Part shown: positions 45,041-52,828 of the stretch, in pieces
How the letters are laid out: each line of letters opens with the position of its first letter
Numbering within the stretch: the first letter of the stretch is position 1
Assembly: GCA_041391665.1 (NCBI GenBank)
Contig: JAWKNO010000002.1
Span: 1,054,001 to 1,118,000 of the forward strand
Source: Bacteroidia bacterium
GTDB taxonomy: Bacteria > Bacteroidota > Bacteroidia > J057
Reading direction: 5' to 3'
Length of the DNA: 64,000 bases
Translations under genes and position numbers: made by a program
Notes under the pieces: model-generated
Databases searched by the model: none
Seen by the model: only the letters and a program-made list of their open reading frames with translations
Told to the model about the DNA's origin: nothing

Positions 45041-46207
45041 GTGTTAAATTCTCCTGTAATCATTGTCGGTGGAGGTCTTTCCGGGCTTATAACAGCCATT
45101 CTCCTTCGGGAAAAAGGAATCCCTGTAACCTTAATAGAGAAAAAAAACTGGCCCTTTCACCGGGTTTGCGGCGAATATATTTCCAATGAGGTACTACCGC
45201 TTCTCCAAAAACTGGGCGTTGATCCTTTTTCTCATGGGGCAGTCAGCATTCATCGCTTTAAGTTAAGCTCTCCCGATGGCTTTGTCTCCCAAACCCCGCT
45301 CCCACTGGGAGGGTTTGGCATCAGTCGTTTTACCCTCGACCATGCGCTGGTGCGTAAAGGTGAGGCGCTGGGCGTGGAATTTCTTCCCGGTACAGAAGTC
45401 GCATCAGTCAATGCTATCGGCGACGGATTTGAAGTCGTGACCCGGAGCGGCGAAAAAAGGGTAAGTCCGGTTGTACTTGGCGCTTTTGGCAAACGCTCCG
45501 GATTAGACAGGGTGTTGGACCGCCCGTTTTTCCGGAAACGTTCGCCTTATCTGGGGATCAAATATCATATGAACTGGGACGTAGCTGATGACCTGGTCGA
45601 GTTACACACCTTCAGGGGTGGTTATTGTGGCGTCTCCAGGGTAGAGGAGGGCAGAACCAATGTTTGTTATATGATGGAAAGGTCGGTTTTTAAGGCTGCC
45701 GGCGGCATGGAAGGGGCGGAGAAAAAGGTTCTGGGGCAAAATCCCTGGCTTAGAGAAGTATTTGAAAATGGAAAACGCTTGTTTGACAAGCCTATTACCA
45801 TCAATGAAATCTCTTTTGCACCCAAATCACGGGTTACAGATGGTATCATCATGATCGGGGATGCTGCGGGGATGATTACACCGCTATGCGGAAACGGAAT
45901 GGCCATGGCGATACGCTCCGGTTGGATGGCAGCCCCCTGGGTGGAAAAATTTATTCGGCAAAAAATAAACCGTCAGCAAATGATTGAGGGTTATTCAAAG
46001 GAATGGAATGAAGAATTTCGTATGCGAATGTGGCTTGGAAGAAGACTGCAATCTGTTTTTGGAAATCCCTCCCTGACCAACCTGTCTGTGCGCTTCCTGG
46101 CAAAACAGCCGGATCTGCTCCAATCAATTGTTCGTCAAACACATGGAAAACCCTTTGGAAATGAAAATAAAGAATACGCCACTTTCCCATATTCAGCCCC
46201 GGTTTGA
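45041..46207 (+). CDS. FAD-dependent oxidoreductase (geranylgeranyl reductase/UbiH-like)
   Basis: About 388 residues from a GTG at 45041 (a TTG two codons before is possible); no in-frame ATG lies close to the domain. FAD motifs are VIIVGGGLSGLITAILL at the start, HRVCGEYIS and the late GIIMIGDAAGMITPLCGNGM. The family holds aromatic-ring monooxygenases and lipid reductases. It is the first gene of the type III PKS operon and overlaps the methyltransferase. In Streptomyces a flavin hydroxylase oxidises a type III PKS alkylresorcinol to a quinone; the same role is inferred here. Confidence 0.82.
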   Translation: MLNSPVIIVGGGLSGLITAILLREKGIPVTLIEKKNWPFHRVCGEYISNEVLPLLQKLGVDPFSHGAVSIHRFKLSSPDGFVSQTPLPLGGFGISRFTLDHALVRKGEALGVEFLPGTEVASVNAIGDGFEVVTRSGEKRVSPVVLGAFGKRSGLDRVLDRPFFRKRSPYLGIKYHMNWDVADDLVELHTFRGGYCGVSRVEEGRTNVCYMMERSVFKAAGGMEGAEKKVLGQNPWLREVFENGKRLFDKPITINEISFAPKSRVTDGIIMIGDAAGMITPLCGNGMAMAIRSGWMAAPWVEKFIRQKINRQQMIEGYSKEWNEEFRMRMWLGRRLQSVFGNPSLTNLSVRFLAKQPDLLQSIVRQTHGKPFGNENKEYATFPYSAPV

Positions 46208-46907
46208 TATAAGAACACAACTCCCGGAAACGATGGATGACCCCTCGCTTTCGGGGGACGTTCTGCGTTCTGAACTTGACAATCTGGAAAAGATCAATCA
46301 GTTGCTGGGTGGAAGAAAAATTGTTGTTGATGCAATCGAGAGGGTGCTGGATAAGAAACCAATGGGCAAGCAACCGCTGTCTATTGCAGATCTGGGTTGT
46401 GGCGGTGGGGATATTCTCCGGGTAATCGCTACCTGGGCAATGAAGAAAGGGGTTCCTGTGCAACTTTATGGACTCGATTTTAACGAAACCTGTATAGAAT
46501 ATGCGCGTGCTAAATCCCTGAAATTTCCGGAGATTCAGTATGAAAAGGCAGACGTATTTTCAGGTGAGATTCCCGAAAACAGTTACGACCTGGTGATTTG
46601 CAGCTTGTTTTTGCATCATTTTCCCGACGAGCAATTGCCGGAGATTTTTCACCAGCTATCCCGAATCAGCCGAAAGGCTGTGATTGTCAATGATTTGCAG
46701 CGACATTGGTTGCCATTCCTTCTTTTTAGGATGGTTACCGGGTTATTTCGGTCGCCGACGGTCGTCAGGCACGATGGACTGATTTCTATTATGCGGGGTT
46801 TTACCCGAAAAGAGTTGGCGGAGAGAATGAGCATATTAAATCCCGTAGAATGGCATATCAGGTGGAAATGGGCTTTCCGTTTTCAGTTGGTGTTTTATAC
46901 CAGGTGA
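46161..46907 (+). CDS. Class I SAM-dependent methyltransferase
   Basis: About 248 residues from the ATG at 46161 (MKIKNTPLS), which overlaps the flavoprotein gene by 47 bp; the frame is open further upstream. SAM-binding motif I is IADLGCGGGDILRVIA, followed by GLDFNETCIEYAR and the post-motif SLFLHHFPDEQLPEIF. The C-terminus (FLLFRMVTGLFRSP) is hydrophobic enough to touch the membrane. It is expected to methylate the polyketide made by the downstream type III PKS; O- or C-methylation cannot be told apart. Confidence 0.82.
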   Translation: MKIKNTPLSHIQPRFDIRTQLPETMDDPSLSGDVLRSELDNLEKINQLLGGRKIVVDAIERVLDKKPMGKQPLSIADLGCGGGDILRVIATWAMKKGVPVQLYGLDFNETCIEYARAKSLKFPEIQYEKADVFSGEIPENSYDLVICSLFLHHFPDEQLPEIFHQLSRISRKAVIVNDLQRHWLPFLLFRMVTGLFRSPTVVRHDGLISIMRGFTRKELAERMSILNPVEWHIRWKWAFRFQLVFYTR

Positions 46908-46968
46908 TGTTGTAAATTACACTCACAACACCTACCTGCTTAATTTCAGAATTATCTAAAGCAGATTC

Positions 46969-48021
46969 ATGCAATCAAAAATTATAGCAACGGCTACAGC
47001 TTTGCCGGCGCAATCGATCACTCAGGAAGAAAGTCTTGCCTATGTAGATTTATGGGTAAATGAACTCCCCGAGCGTGAAAGAAAGAAAGCTCAGCGTATC
47101 TTTAAATATGCAGAAGTAGACCGTCGGTATATTGTGCGAAATGCCGCCAGTATGCTTGCGGGTGAAACCTTTGAAGAACGCAATCAAATCTACATGGAGC
47201 AGGCCATTGCACTGGGGGAAAAAGCCCTCACAGATGCCCTCAAACTGGCCAACCTTCAACCGGAGGATATCGATTTTATTATTTCCACCAGTTGCACAGG
47301 TTTTATGATTCCTTCGGTGGATGCTTATCTGATCAACCGGCTCAAAATGCGTAAAGACATTGTGCGGCTCCCGGTTACGGAAATGGGTTGTGCAGCAGGT
47401 ACTTCCGCGCTGATCTATGCCCACAATCTCCTCAAAGCAAACCCGGGTAAACGGGTAGCGATTCTGGCCGCAGAATTTCCCTCCTGCGCAGTAGTAAGGG
47501 AAGATTTTTCAATGACCAATATTGTCTGTGCAGCCATTTTTGGAGATGGCGTTGCCTGTACAATTCTTGGCCCCACAGATGAACTTCGGCCTGTAATTCT
47601 CGACGGGGAAATGTATCACTTTTTTGATGCTATCGATATGATGGGGTATGATGTGAAAAATACCGGCTTTCAAATGGTGCTTCACCCTCAGGTACCTGAG
47701 CGGATCGAAGCGCATTTTGATGATATTCTTTTCCCATTCCTTGAAAAAAATAATCTCACCATCGAAGACATTCAACACCTGATTTTCCATCCCGGAGGAA
47801 AAAAAATCGTCAGAATGGTGGAAGGGTTGCTGGGAAATATGGGAAAGAATATAGACGACACGAAAGCCGTACTGCGCGAATTTGGGAATATGTCGAGCGC
47901 TACCGTTTTGTATGTGCTGGAAAGATTTCTTAGAAAGGAAATTTCCGCAGGAGAATATGGCCTGATGCTGAGTTTTGGTCCGGGTTTTTCCGCCCAGAGA
48001 GTTTTACTGCAATGGCGTTAA
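46969..48021 (+). CDS. Type III polyketide synthase (chalcone/alkylresorcinol synthase family)
   Basis: A 350-residue thiolase-fold homodimeric PKS. The catalytic triad is complete: Cys141 in TEMGCAAGTSALIYA, His274 in IFHPGGKKIV and Asn307 in FGNMSSATVLYVLE. Length matches bacterial type III enzymes. Such enzymes extend an acyl starter with malonyl-CoA and cyclise it to resorcinols or pyrones. A full set of fatty-acid-type genes follows on the same strand, so the starter is probably a dedicated acyl-ACP, as for Azotobacter ArsB/ArsC. Product ring type is not predictable by eye. Confidence 0.92.
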   Translation: MQSKIIATATALPAQSITQEESLAYVDLWVNELPERERKKAQRIFKYAEVDRRYIVRNAASMLAGETFEERNQIYMEQAIALGEKALTDALKLANLQPEDIDFIISTSCTGFMIPSVDAYLINRLKMRKDIVRLPVTEMGCAAGTSALIYAHNLLKANPGKRVAILAAEFPSCAVVREDFSMTNIVCAAIFGDGVACTILGPTDELRPVILDGEMYHFFDAIDMMGYDVKNTGFQMVLHPQVPERIEAHFDDILFPFLEKNNLTIEDIQHLIFHPGGKKIVRMVEGLLGNMGKNIDDTKAVLREFGNMSSATVLYVLERFLRKEISAGEYGLMLSFGPGFSAQRVLLQWR

Positions 48022-48038
48022 ATTAAAATCAATCGAAG

Positions 48039-48944
48039 ATGGCATTATCATTTACCAATCGTGGTTATTGGGCATTGATACTTGGCGGATCCAGCGGAAT
48101 GGGCCTGGCAACTGCAAAAAAACTGGCTGATGAAGGGATGAATATTTTCGTGGTCCACCGCGACCGAAGGGCGGAAATTCCGGCTATTGAAGCATCGTTT
48201 GATGTGATTCGTCGTACGGGGGTAGCATTTCAAAGTATGAATGTAAATGCGCTTCAGGAAGAGGGAATGACTAAGGTGCTGGATGAATTTTCAAGTCTTG
48301 CCGGCAGCACAGGCAAAATCCGTCTGCTGTTCCACTCCATAGCAAAAGGAAATCTTAAGCCATTGATTGTGAGGGATTCTGAATCTGATTATCCGGATTT
48401 TGCTTCCCTTGCCAATGTAGATGGGGAAAAACTGGTAAAACCCTGGGAAAACCTGAAAAAGTCCCTTGGTTTGGAACCTATATCCGGCCAACATCTTTCG
48501 GAAGAAGATTTCCGGTTGACCATTCACGCTATGGCAACCAGCCTGCTTACGTGGACACAGCAGTGTATCAGCCGCGCTTTGTTTGCTGACGATGCGCGGA
48601 TCATTGGTCTCACAAGTGAAGGCAACCAACGCGTATGGCCTTCTTATGCAGCTGTATCTGCCGCGAAAGTTACCCTCGAATCCTTGGTCCGCTCTATGGC
48701 GGTCGAACTGGCCCATCTGGGACTTCGCACCAATCTGATTCAGGCGGGCGTCACGGATACCCCATCCTTACGTATGATTCCCGGCAATGAAAATCTGAAG
48801 CTAGGTGCAGTATTCAGAAATCCATCTGGCCGCCTGACTCTTCCTGAAGATGTCGCCAATGCGGTATATTTACTTTGCAGGGATGAAGCCTCCTGGATAA
48901 ATGGCGCAATCATACCCGTGGATGGCGGTGAAAGACTTGTATAG
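48039..48944 (+). CDS. SDR with enoyl-ACP reductase (FabI) active-site spacing
   Basis: A 301-residue SDR. NAD(P) site ALILGGSSGMGLATAKKLA; the active site YAAVSAAK has Tyr and Lys six residues apart (Y-x6-K), as in FabI, rather than the Y-x3-K of ketoreductases, followed by AGVTDTPSLRMIPG. A 60-residue stretch around 100-160 is longer than in FabI. It should reduce the enoyl-ACP formed by the FabZ-like protein encoded 2 bp downstream. No ketoreductase (FabG) is in the operon, so either this enzyme or the housekeeping FabG does that step. Confidence 0.82.
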   Translation: MALSFTNRGYWALILGGSSGMGLATAKKLADEGMNIFVVHRDRRAEIPAIEASFDVIRRTGVAFQSMNVNALQEEGMTKVLDEFSSLAGSTGKIRLLFHSIAKGNLKPLIVRDSESDYPDFASLANVDGEKLVKPWENLKKSLGLEPISGQHLSEEDFRLTIHAMATSLLTWTQQCISRALFADDARIIGLTSEGNQRVWPSYAAVSAAKVTLESLVRSMAVELAHLGLRTNLIQAGVTDTPSLRMIPGNENLKLGAVFRNPSGRLTLPEDVANAVYLLCRDEASWINGAIIPVDGGERLV

Positions 48945-48946
48945 TT

Positions 48947-49408
48947 ATGCATATATTTTCGGATAATATTTTGGCTTGTATTCCCCATGAGCGGCCTTTT
49001 CGTTTTGTGGATGGAATTACCAATGTCAGCGAATCTGCTGTTACCGGGTTCTATACCTATCGGGAGGACGAATTTTTTTATAAAGGTCATTTTCCCGGAA
49101 ATCCTGTAACACCGGGCGTAATTCTCATTGAAACGCTGGCGCAGGCAGGATTGCTTCCTTTGGGTATTTACCTGTTGGGTAAAGACAAAGGTTGGGATAC
49201 TTCTGATCCGGCAAATATACCGGCATTTGTTCTGACAGGATCTGAGGTGGATTTCCTTCATGTCGTTTTGCCCGGCGAACAGGTAGTCGTTTCTGCGGAG
49301 AAAATATATTTCCGCCTGGGAAAACTCAAGGTAAAAGCTCAGATGTTTAATGCTGAAGGGAAAACAGTTTGCCGGGGGATACTTTCTGGCATGTTACTCA
49401 AACGATAA
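48947..49408 (+). CDS. FabZ-like 3-hydroxyacyl-ACP dehydratase
   Basis: A 153-residue hotdog-fold protein. The catalytic pair is His48 in FYKGHFPGNPVTPG and Glu62 in ILIETLAQAG, spaced 14 residues apart exactly as His54/Glu68 in FabZ-type enzymes. FVDGITNV is the usual N-terminal strand. It dehydrates 3-hydroxyacyl-ACP in a fatty-acid cycle. The gene sits between the enoyl-reductase-like and ketosynthase genes with 2 and 11 bp spacing. Confidence 0.87.
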   Translation: MHIFSDNILACIPHERPFRFVDGITNVSESAVTGFYTYREDEFFYKGHFPGNPVTPGVILIETLAQAGLLPLGIYLLGKDKGWDTSDPANIPAFVLTGSEVDFLHVVLPGEQVVVSAEKIYFRLGKLKVKAQMFNAEGKTVCRGILSGMLLKR

Positions 49409-49419
49409 GTGATTCTATC

Positions 49420-50715
49420 ATGGAAAACATCAAAAACCGGGTAGTGGTTACAGGGATGGGAGTAATATCTCCCAATGGGAATGGACTGGCTGAATTCGAA
49501 TCTGCCCTTCGGCAGGGGAAATCAGGTATCCGGTTTTTAGAAATACTCGCAGAAAAAAACTTTGCCTGCCACATAGGAGGCAAACCCGAAGTTGAGGATA
49601 GCCTGAAAGAAAAATATTTTTCACCCGTGCAGATGAAAATGTTGCGGAGTGAAAGTATCATCTTCGCTACCCTGGCAGGGTTGGAAGCCTGGGAGGATGC
49701 CGGGTTCGCTATTCCTTCAGATAAAGAACAATCGCCCGATTGGGACACGGGGTGTATTATGGGTACGGGTCAGGCAGCCGGAGAAATTATCAAACGCAGC
49801 CTCTTTTTGATTGAAGAAGGCAATACGAGAAGGTTGGGAAGCGGGGCGGTTGACCAGGGTATGGTAAGTGGGGTAAGTGCACATTTGGGGGGAATGCTTG
49901 GCCTGGGGAATCAGGTCTCAACCAATGCCTCTGCCTGTGCAACCGGAACAGAAGCCATCCTGATGGCTTTCGACAGAATTCGAAGCGGACAGGCAAAAAG
50001 AATGATTGCCGGAAGTTGTGAGAGTCCGGACCCTTTTGTCTGGGGCGGCTTTGACTCAATGCGTGTGCTGGCGAGGAAATTTAACGAAAGGCCGGAGGAG
50101 GGTTCGCGGCCGATGAGCGCAACAGCCTCCGGCTTTGTGCCGGGAGGCGGCGCTGGCGCACTCATCCTCGAATCGCTGGAAACCGCGCTTGCCCGAAACG
50201 CCAGAATCTATGGCGAAATCCTCGGTGGTAATATCAACTCAGGCGGACAACGCGGCGCCGGGTCTATGACTGCGCCCAACAGTGAAGGGGTTCAGCATTG
50301 CATCAGGGCTGCTTTGCGGGCAAGTGGGATTCAGTCCGGGCAAATTGATGCAATCTCAGGCCACCTTACCTCTACCATGGCTGACCCCTATGAGGTTGCC
50401 AACTGGGCACAGGCCATTGGAAGAGAAGGAAAGGATTTTCCCTATATTCATTCACTGAAATCAATGATCGGCCATTGCCTGAGCGCCGCGGGTGCAATAG
50501 AAAGTGTTGCCGTAATGCTTCAGCTTCATCGGGGATTTTTTCACGCTTCGCTCAACTGTGAAGATATGCATCCCGAAGTTGCCAAATGGGTTGATCCTCA
50601 AAAAGTGCCACAACAATTAGTGACGGATACCGGTTTTAAAATTATTGCCAAATCCAGCTTTGGTTTTGGCGATGTCAATACCTGTATTATTTTTAAACGC
50701 TGGGAAAACAAATAG
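49420..50715 (+). CDS. FabF-like beta-ketoacyl-ACP synthase
   Basis: A 431-residue ketosynthase from the ATG at 49420 (MENIKNRVVV), which fits the FabF start. Cys173 in NASACATGTEAI and His352 in SMIGHCLSAAG are in place, with Lys in SLKSM. The first His (315) lies in GHLTSTMADP, where FabF has HGTST. The C-terminal FGFGDVNTC replaces FGFGGTN. It should elongate acyl-ACP with malonyl-ACP for the dedicated fatty acid. The altered loops may reflect an unusual chain length or partner. Confidence 0.86.
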   Translation: MENIKNRVVVTGMGVISPNGNGLAEFESALRQGKSGIRFLEILAEKNFACHIGGKPEVEDSLKEKYFSPVQMKMLRSESIIFATLAGLEAWEDAGFAIPSDKEQSPDWDTGCIMGTGQAAGEIIKRSLFLIEEGNTRRLGSGAVDQGMVSGVSAHLGGMLGLGNQVSTNASACATGTEAILMAFDRIRSGQAKRMIAGSCESPDPFVWGGFDSMRVLARKFNERPEEGSRPMSATASGFVPGGGAGALILESLETALARNARIYGEILGGNINSGGQRGAGSMTAPNSEGVQHCIRAALRASGIQSGQIDAISGHLTSTMADPYEVANWAQAIGREGKDFPYIHSLKSMIGHCLSAAGAIESVAVMLQLHRGFFHASLNCEDMHPEVAKWVDPQKVPQQLVTDTGFKIIAKSSFGFGDVNTCIIFKRWENK

Positions 50716-50720
50716 CTACT

Positions 50721-50978
50721 ATGGAAATAACAGAAATTACGGAAAAACTCAGAACGATCGTTACGCCTTATGTCGAGGATAAGTCTTTGCTTGAAAAGGT
50801 TACCGGTGAAACAGATCTCCTCAATGATCTTAAGATCAACTCTGCTCACATGGTCGATATTATCCTTGATGCTGAGGAGGTGTTTGATATAGACATTGAC
50901 GACGAATCAGCAGAAAAAATGCTCACCGTAGGTGAAGCTGTGCGGATTATTTCTGAGCGGATAAACGCAAAGCCATGA
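50721..50978 (+). CDS. Acyl carrier protein
   Basis: An acidic 85-residue ACP. The phosphopantetheine-bearing serine is Ser41 in KINSAHMVDIILDAEEVF, where the usual DSL is NSA. Helices and length match type II ACPs. It carries the chain for the neighbouring ketosynthase, dehydratase and reductase, and probably hands the finished acyl chain to the type III PKS. It overlaps the phosphopantetheinyl transferase gene by 4 bp (ATGA), so carrier and activator are co-translated. Confidence 0.88.
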   Translation: MEITEITEKLRTIVTPYVEDKSLLEKVTGETDLLNDLKINSAHMVDIILDAEEVFDIDIDDESAEKMLTVGEAVRIISERINAKP

Positions 50979-51571
50979 TTGGCAATGACATCATCTGTAT
51001 CGCTGCTTCAGATGTATCGGGTGTTTTTCGAAACCCGCGTTATCTGGATAAAATTTATGGCCCTGCGGAACAGGAACTGATTTTATCTTCTCCAAACCCA
51101 GGCTTAAGCCATTGGACCTGCTGGGCATTGAAAGAAAGTGCCTATAAGGTATGGGTAAAACATAGCCGTACGCGTTTGTTTGCCCCTAAGCGGTTTGTCG
51201 TATCTGCGCTCACACCGAAAGTCGGTATCGAAGTAGAAACGCCGGCAGGAATTGTATATGCCCGGGTAGTAATACAAAACAACTATATATCAGCAGTTGC
51301 CTCGTCCGAAAATAGCCGTTTGCAACAACTTTACACAGGCATTGGGCAATTCCCAAAGACTAAAAACCCTTCGGTTGCCGTAAGGCAGCATTTATTTGCT
51401 CACCTTAAAAAACTATTTCCTTTTAGTAGTATTGAAAACTTTGTGCTGCTGAAATCGAAGGAAGGAATTCCCCGGTTATATATTCGCGGCATAAAGCAGG
51501 TGTTTGATCTCTCACTCAGCCACCACGGACATTTTGTTAGCCATGCCTTTACGATGGAATCCTATGATTAA
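50975..51571 (+). CDS. 4'-phosphopantetheinyl transferase (Sfp/AcpS superfamily)
   Basis: A 198-residue protein with the metal-binding GNDIICIAASD (in place of G-I-D) at the N-terminus and the W-x-x-K-E-x-x-x-K motif as CWALKESAYKVW. It attaches phosphopantetheine from CoA to the serine of the ACP encoded just upstream. A private PPTase in the operon suggests that the ACP is not served well by the housekeeping AcpS. It overlaps the next gene by 8 bp. Confidence 0.85.
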   Translation: MIGNDIICIAASDVSGVFRNPRYLDKIYGPAEQELILSSPNPGLSHWTCWALKESAYKVWVKHSRTRLFAPKRFVVSALTPKVGIEVETPAGIVYARVVIQNNYISAVASSENSRLQQLYTGIGQFPKTKNPSVAVRQHLFAHLKKLFPFSSIENFVLLKSKEGIPRLYIRGIKQVFDLSLSHHGHFVSHAFTMESYD

Positions 51572-51995
51572 TCTTACAGTATTAAAAGACAAACTGCGTG
51601 TACCGCAACATACGTTGTTGATTTATATAACCCTGTATTTTTGCTGGGGACTGATGATGAACTACATCGGCCAGGCGACGGCTATCGCGCGGTTTACCTA
51701 TTGGTGGCAGGTGATTACCTGCTATATTTTGTATATGGTACCCATCTCCTTGCTGCTCAGGGAGTTGAAATGGTACGAGCAATATGCTTATGGGCTGGTC
51801 GCAATGGCCCTGCTCGAATTTGCCGGGTATTGGTTTCAGACTTCCTACGCTTATCCCGACAATATGCTGGATCAGGTTTTCGGTATCCGGAATTTCAGCC
51901 TGGGAATGGCTATTTTTTTCGGTTTTTATTTTCCTCTGGGTAATTGGGCCGTGGGAAAGCTGGACCAATTATATCACAAAATACAAAACCGCTGA
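51564..51995 (+). CDS. Small membrane protein of the PKS operon, unknown function
   Basis: A 143-residue protein from the ATG at 51564, overlapping the PPTase stop by 8 bp (ATGATTAA); the frame opens 20 codons earlier. It has four hydrophobic segments (TLLIYITLYFCWGLM, VITCYILYMVPISLLL, YGLVAMALLEFAGYWF, MAIFFGFYFPLGNWA). I do not recognise the family. Translational coupling ties it to the polyketide operon, where it could bind, move or finish the lipid product. Its 3' end overlaps the convergent DUF350 gene by 27 bp. Confidence 0.72.
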   Translation: MINLTVLKDKLRVPQHTLLIYITLYFCWGLMMNYIGQATAIARFTYWWQVITCYILYMVPISLLLRELKWYEQYAYGLVAMALLEFAGYWFQTSYAYPDNMLDQVFGIRNFSLGMAIFFGFYFPLGNWAVGKLDQLYHKIQNR

Positions 51996-52820
51996 AAAAC
52001 AAATGGCAACTACCATTTCAAGCAGACCTGCACCAATGTTCTGATCTTTAGCAATCTCAGTTGCAAGGTTGGAATTTCGAAGCACAAACCGGTCGAAAAT
52101 GATTCTTACCACAAGCAGATACACAAATACAATCAGGACATCTTTGCCGAGGGAAAGCAAATCTTCTTTCCAGCCCACAAAGGTACCGGATACTGCATGC
52201 ATGACAATGATTCCAATGGAAATCAATCCGCCGGCAAAACTAAGGCCTGCGGCAATATTGTCCTTTTCGATCTCTTCATGTACCGAGTAGGGCGTAAACC
52301 TTACGTACATCAGCGAGAAGAGTACAAGACATAATTGTCCGATCATGTAAAATACCAGGGCAACCAATAGCCCTCCATCTTCGCCATAAATAGAGCCGGC
52401 GATAATCAATCCCGAAGCAATATAAGTGGCTGCTTCCACTGCACCGGTTCCGGGGTTCTGATCCTGAATGATTTCTTTATCAACCGAAAATTTATATAAA
52501 ATCAGTTTGCGGTTGACAATCCTTGAGACATGGAGCAGCAGGATCCCGAAGAGGGAATAGCCAGCCACTGTCAAAAACTCAATTCCCACAGCCTGACCTG
52601 AATCGCCACTGATCGCACTGATGAAGATCAGGGTTATCCCAATAAAATAACCGGCAACACTCACAGATACGGCATTGTTGTCGTATTGGGTAAGCTGTTC
52701 GTCGAGTTTGTAAGTTGAAAATAATCCTTTTAGCCATTTAGCAAAAAAGAATGTAGCCAGATACAGTACAATATATCCTGCACTGATCAATACTTGGGGA
52801 GGGTTGTTGAAGAAATCCAT
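51969..52820 (-). CDS. DUF350 membrane protein (two domains)
   Basis: A 283-residue membrane protein with about eight helices forming two DUF350 units (about residues 10-140 and 150-283). Each carries a D-x-N-x-A/G segment: YDNNAVSVSVAGYFIG, QDQNPGTGAVEAATYIASG, KDNIAAGLSFAGGLIS and KDQNIGAGLLEMVV. DUF350 proteins are widespread and of unknown function, often next to envelope-stress genes. It ends 9 bp from the start region of a repeat protein gene on the same strand, with which it probably forms an operon. Confidence 0.8.
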   Translation of the reverse strand: MDFFNNPPQVLISAGYIVLYLATFFFAKWLKGLFSTYKLDEQLTQYDNNAVSVSVAGYFIGITLIFISAISGDSGQAVGIEFLTVAGYSLFGILLLHVSRIVNRKLILYKFSVDKEIIQDQNPGTGAVEAATYIASGLIIAGSIYGEDGGLLVALVFYMIGQLCLVLFSLMYVRFTPYSVHEEIEKDNIAAGLSFAGGLISIGIIVMHAVSGTFVGWKEDLLSLGKDVLIVFVYLLVVRIIFDRFVLRNSNLATEIAKDQNIGAGLLEMVVAICFSAVLYFVI

Positions 52821-52828
52821 AATTTTTA

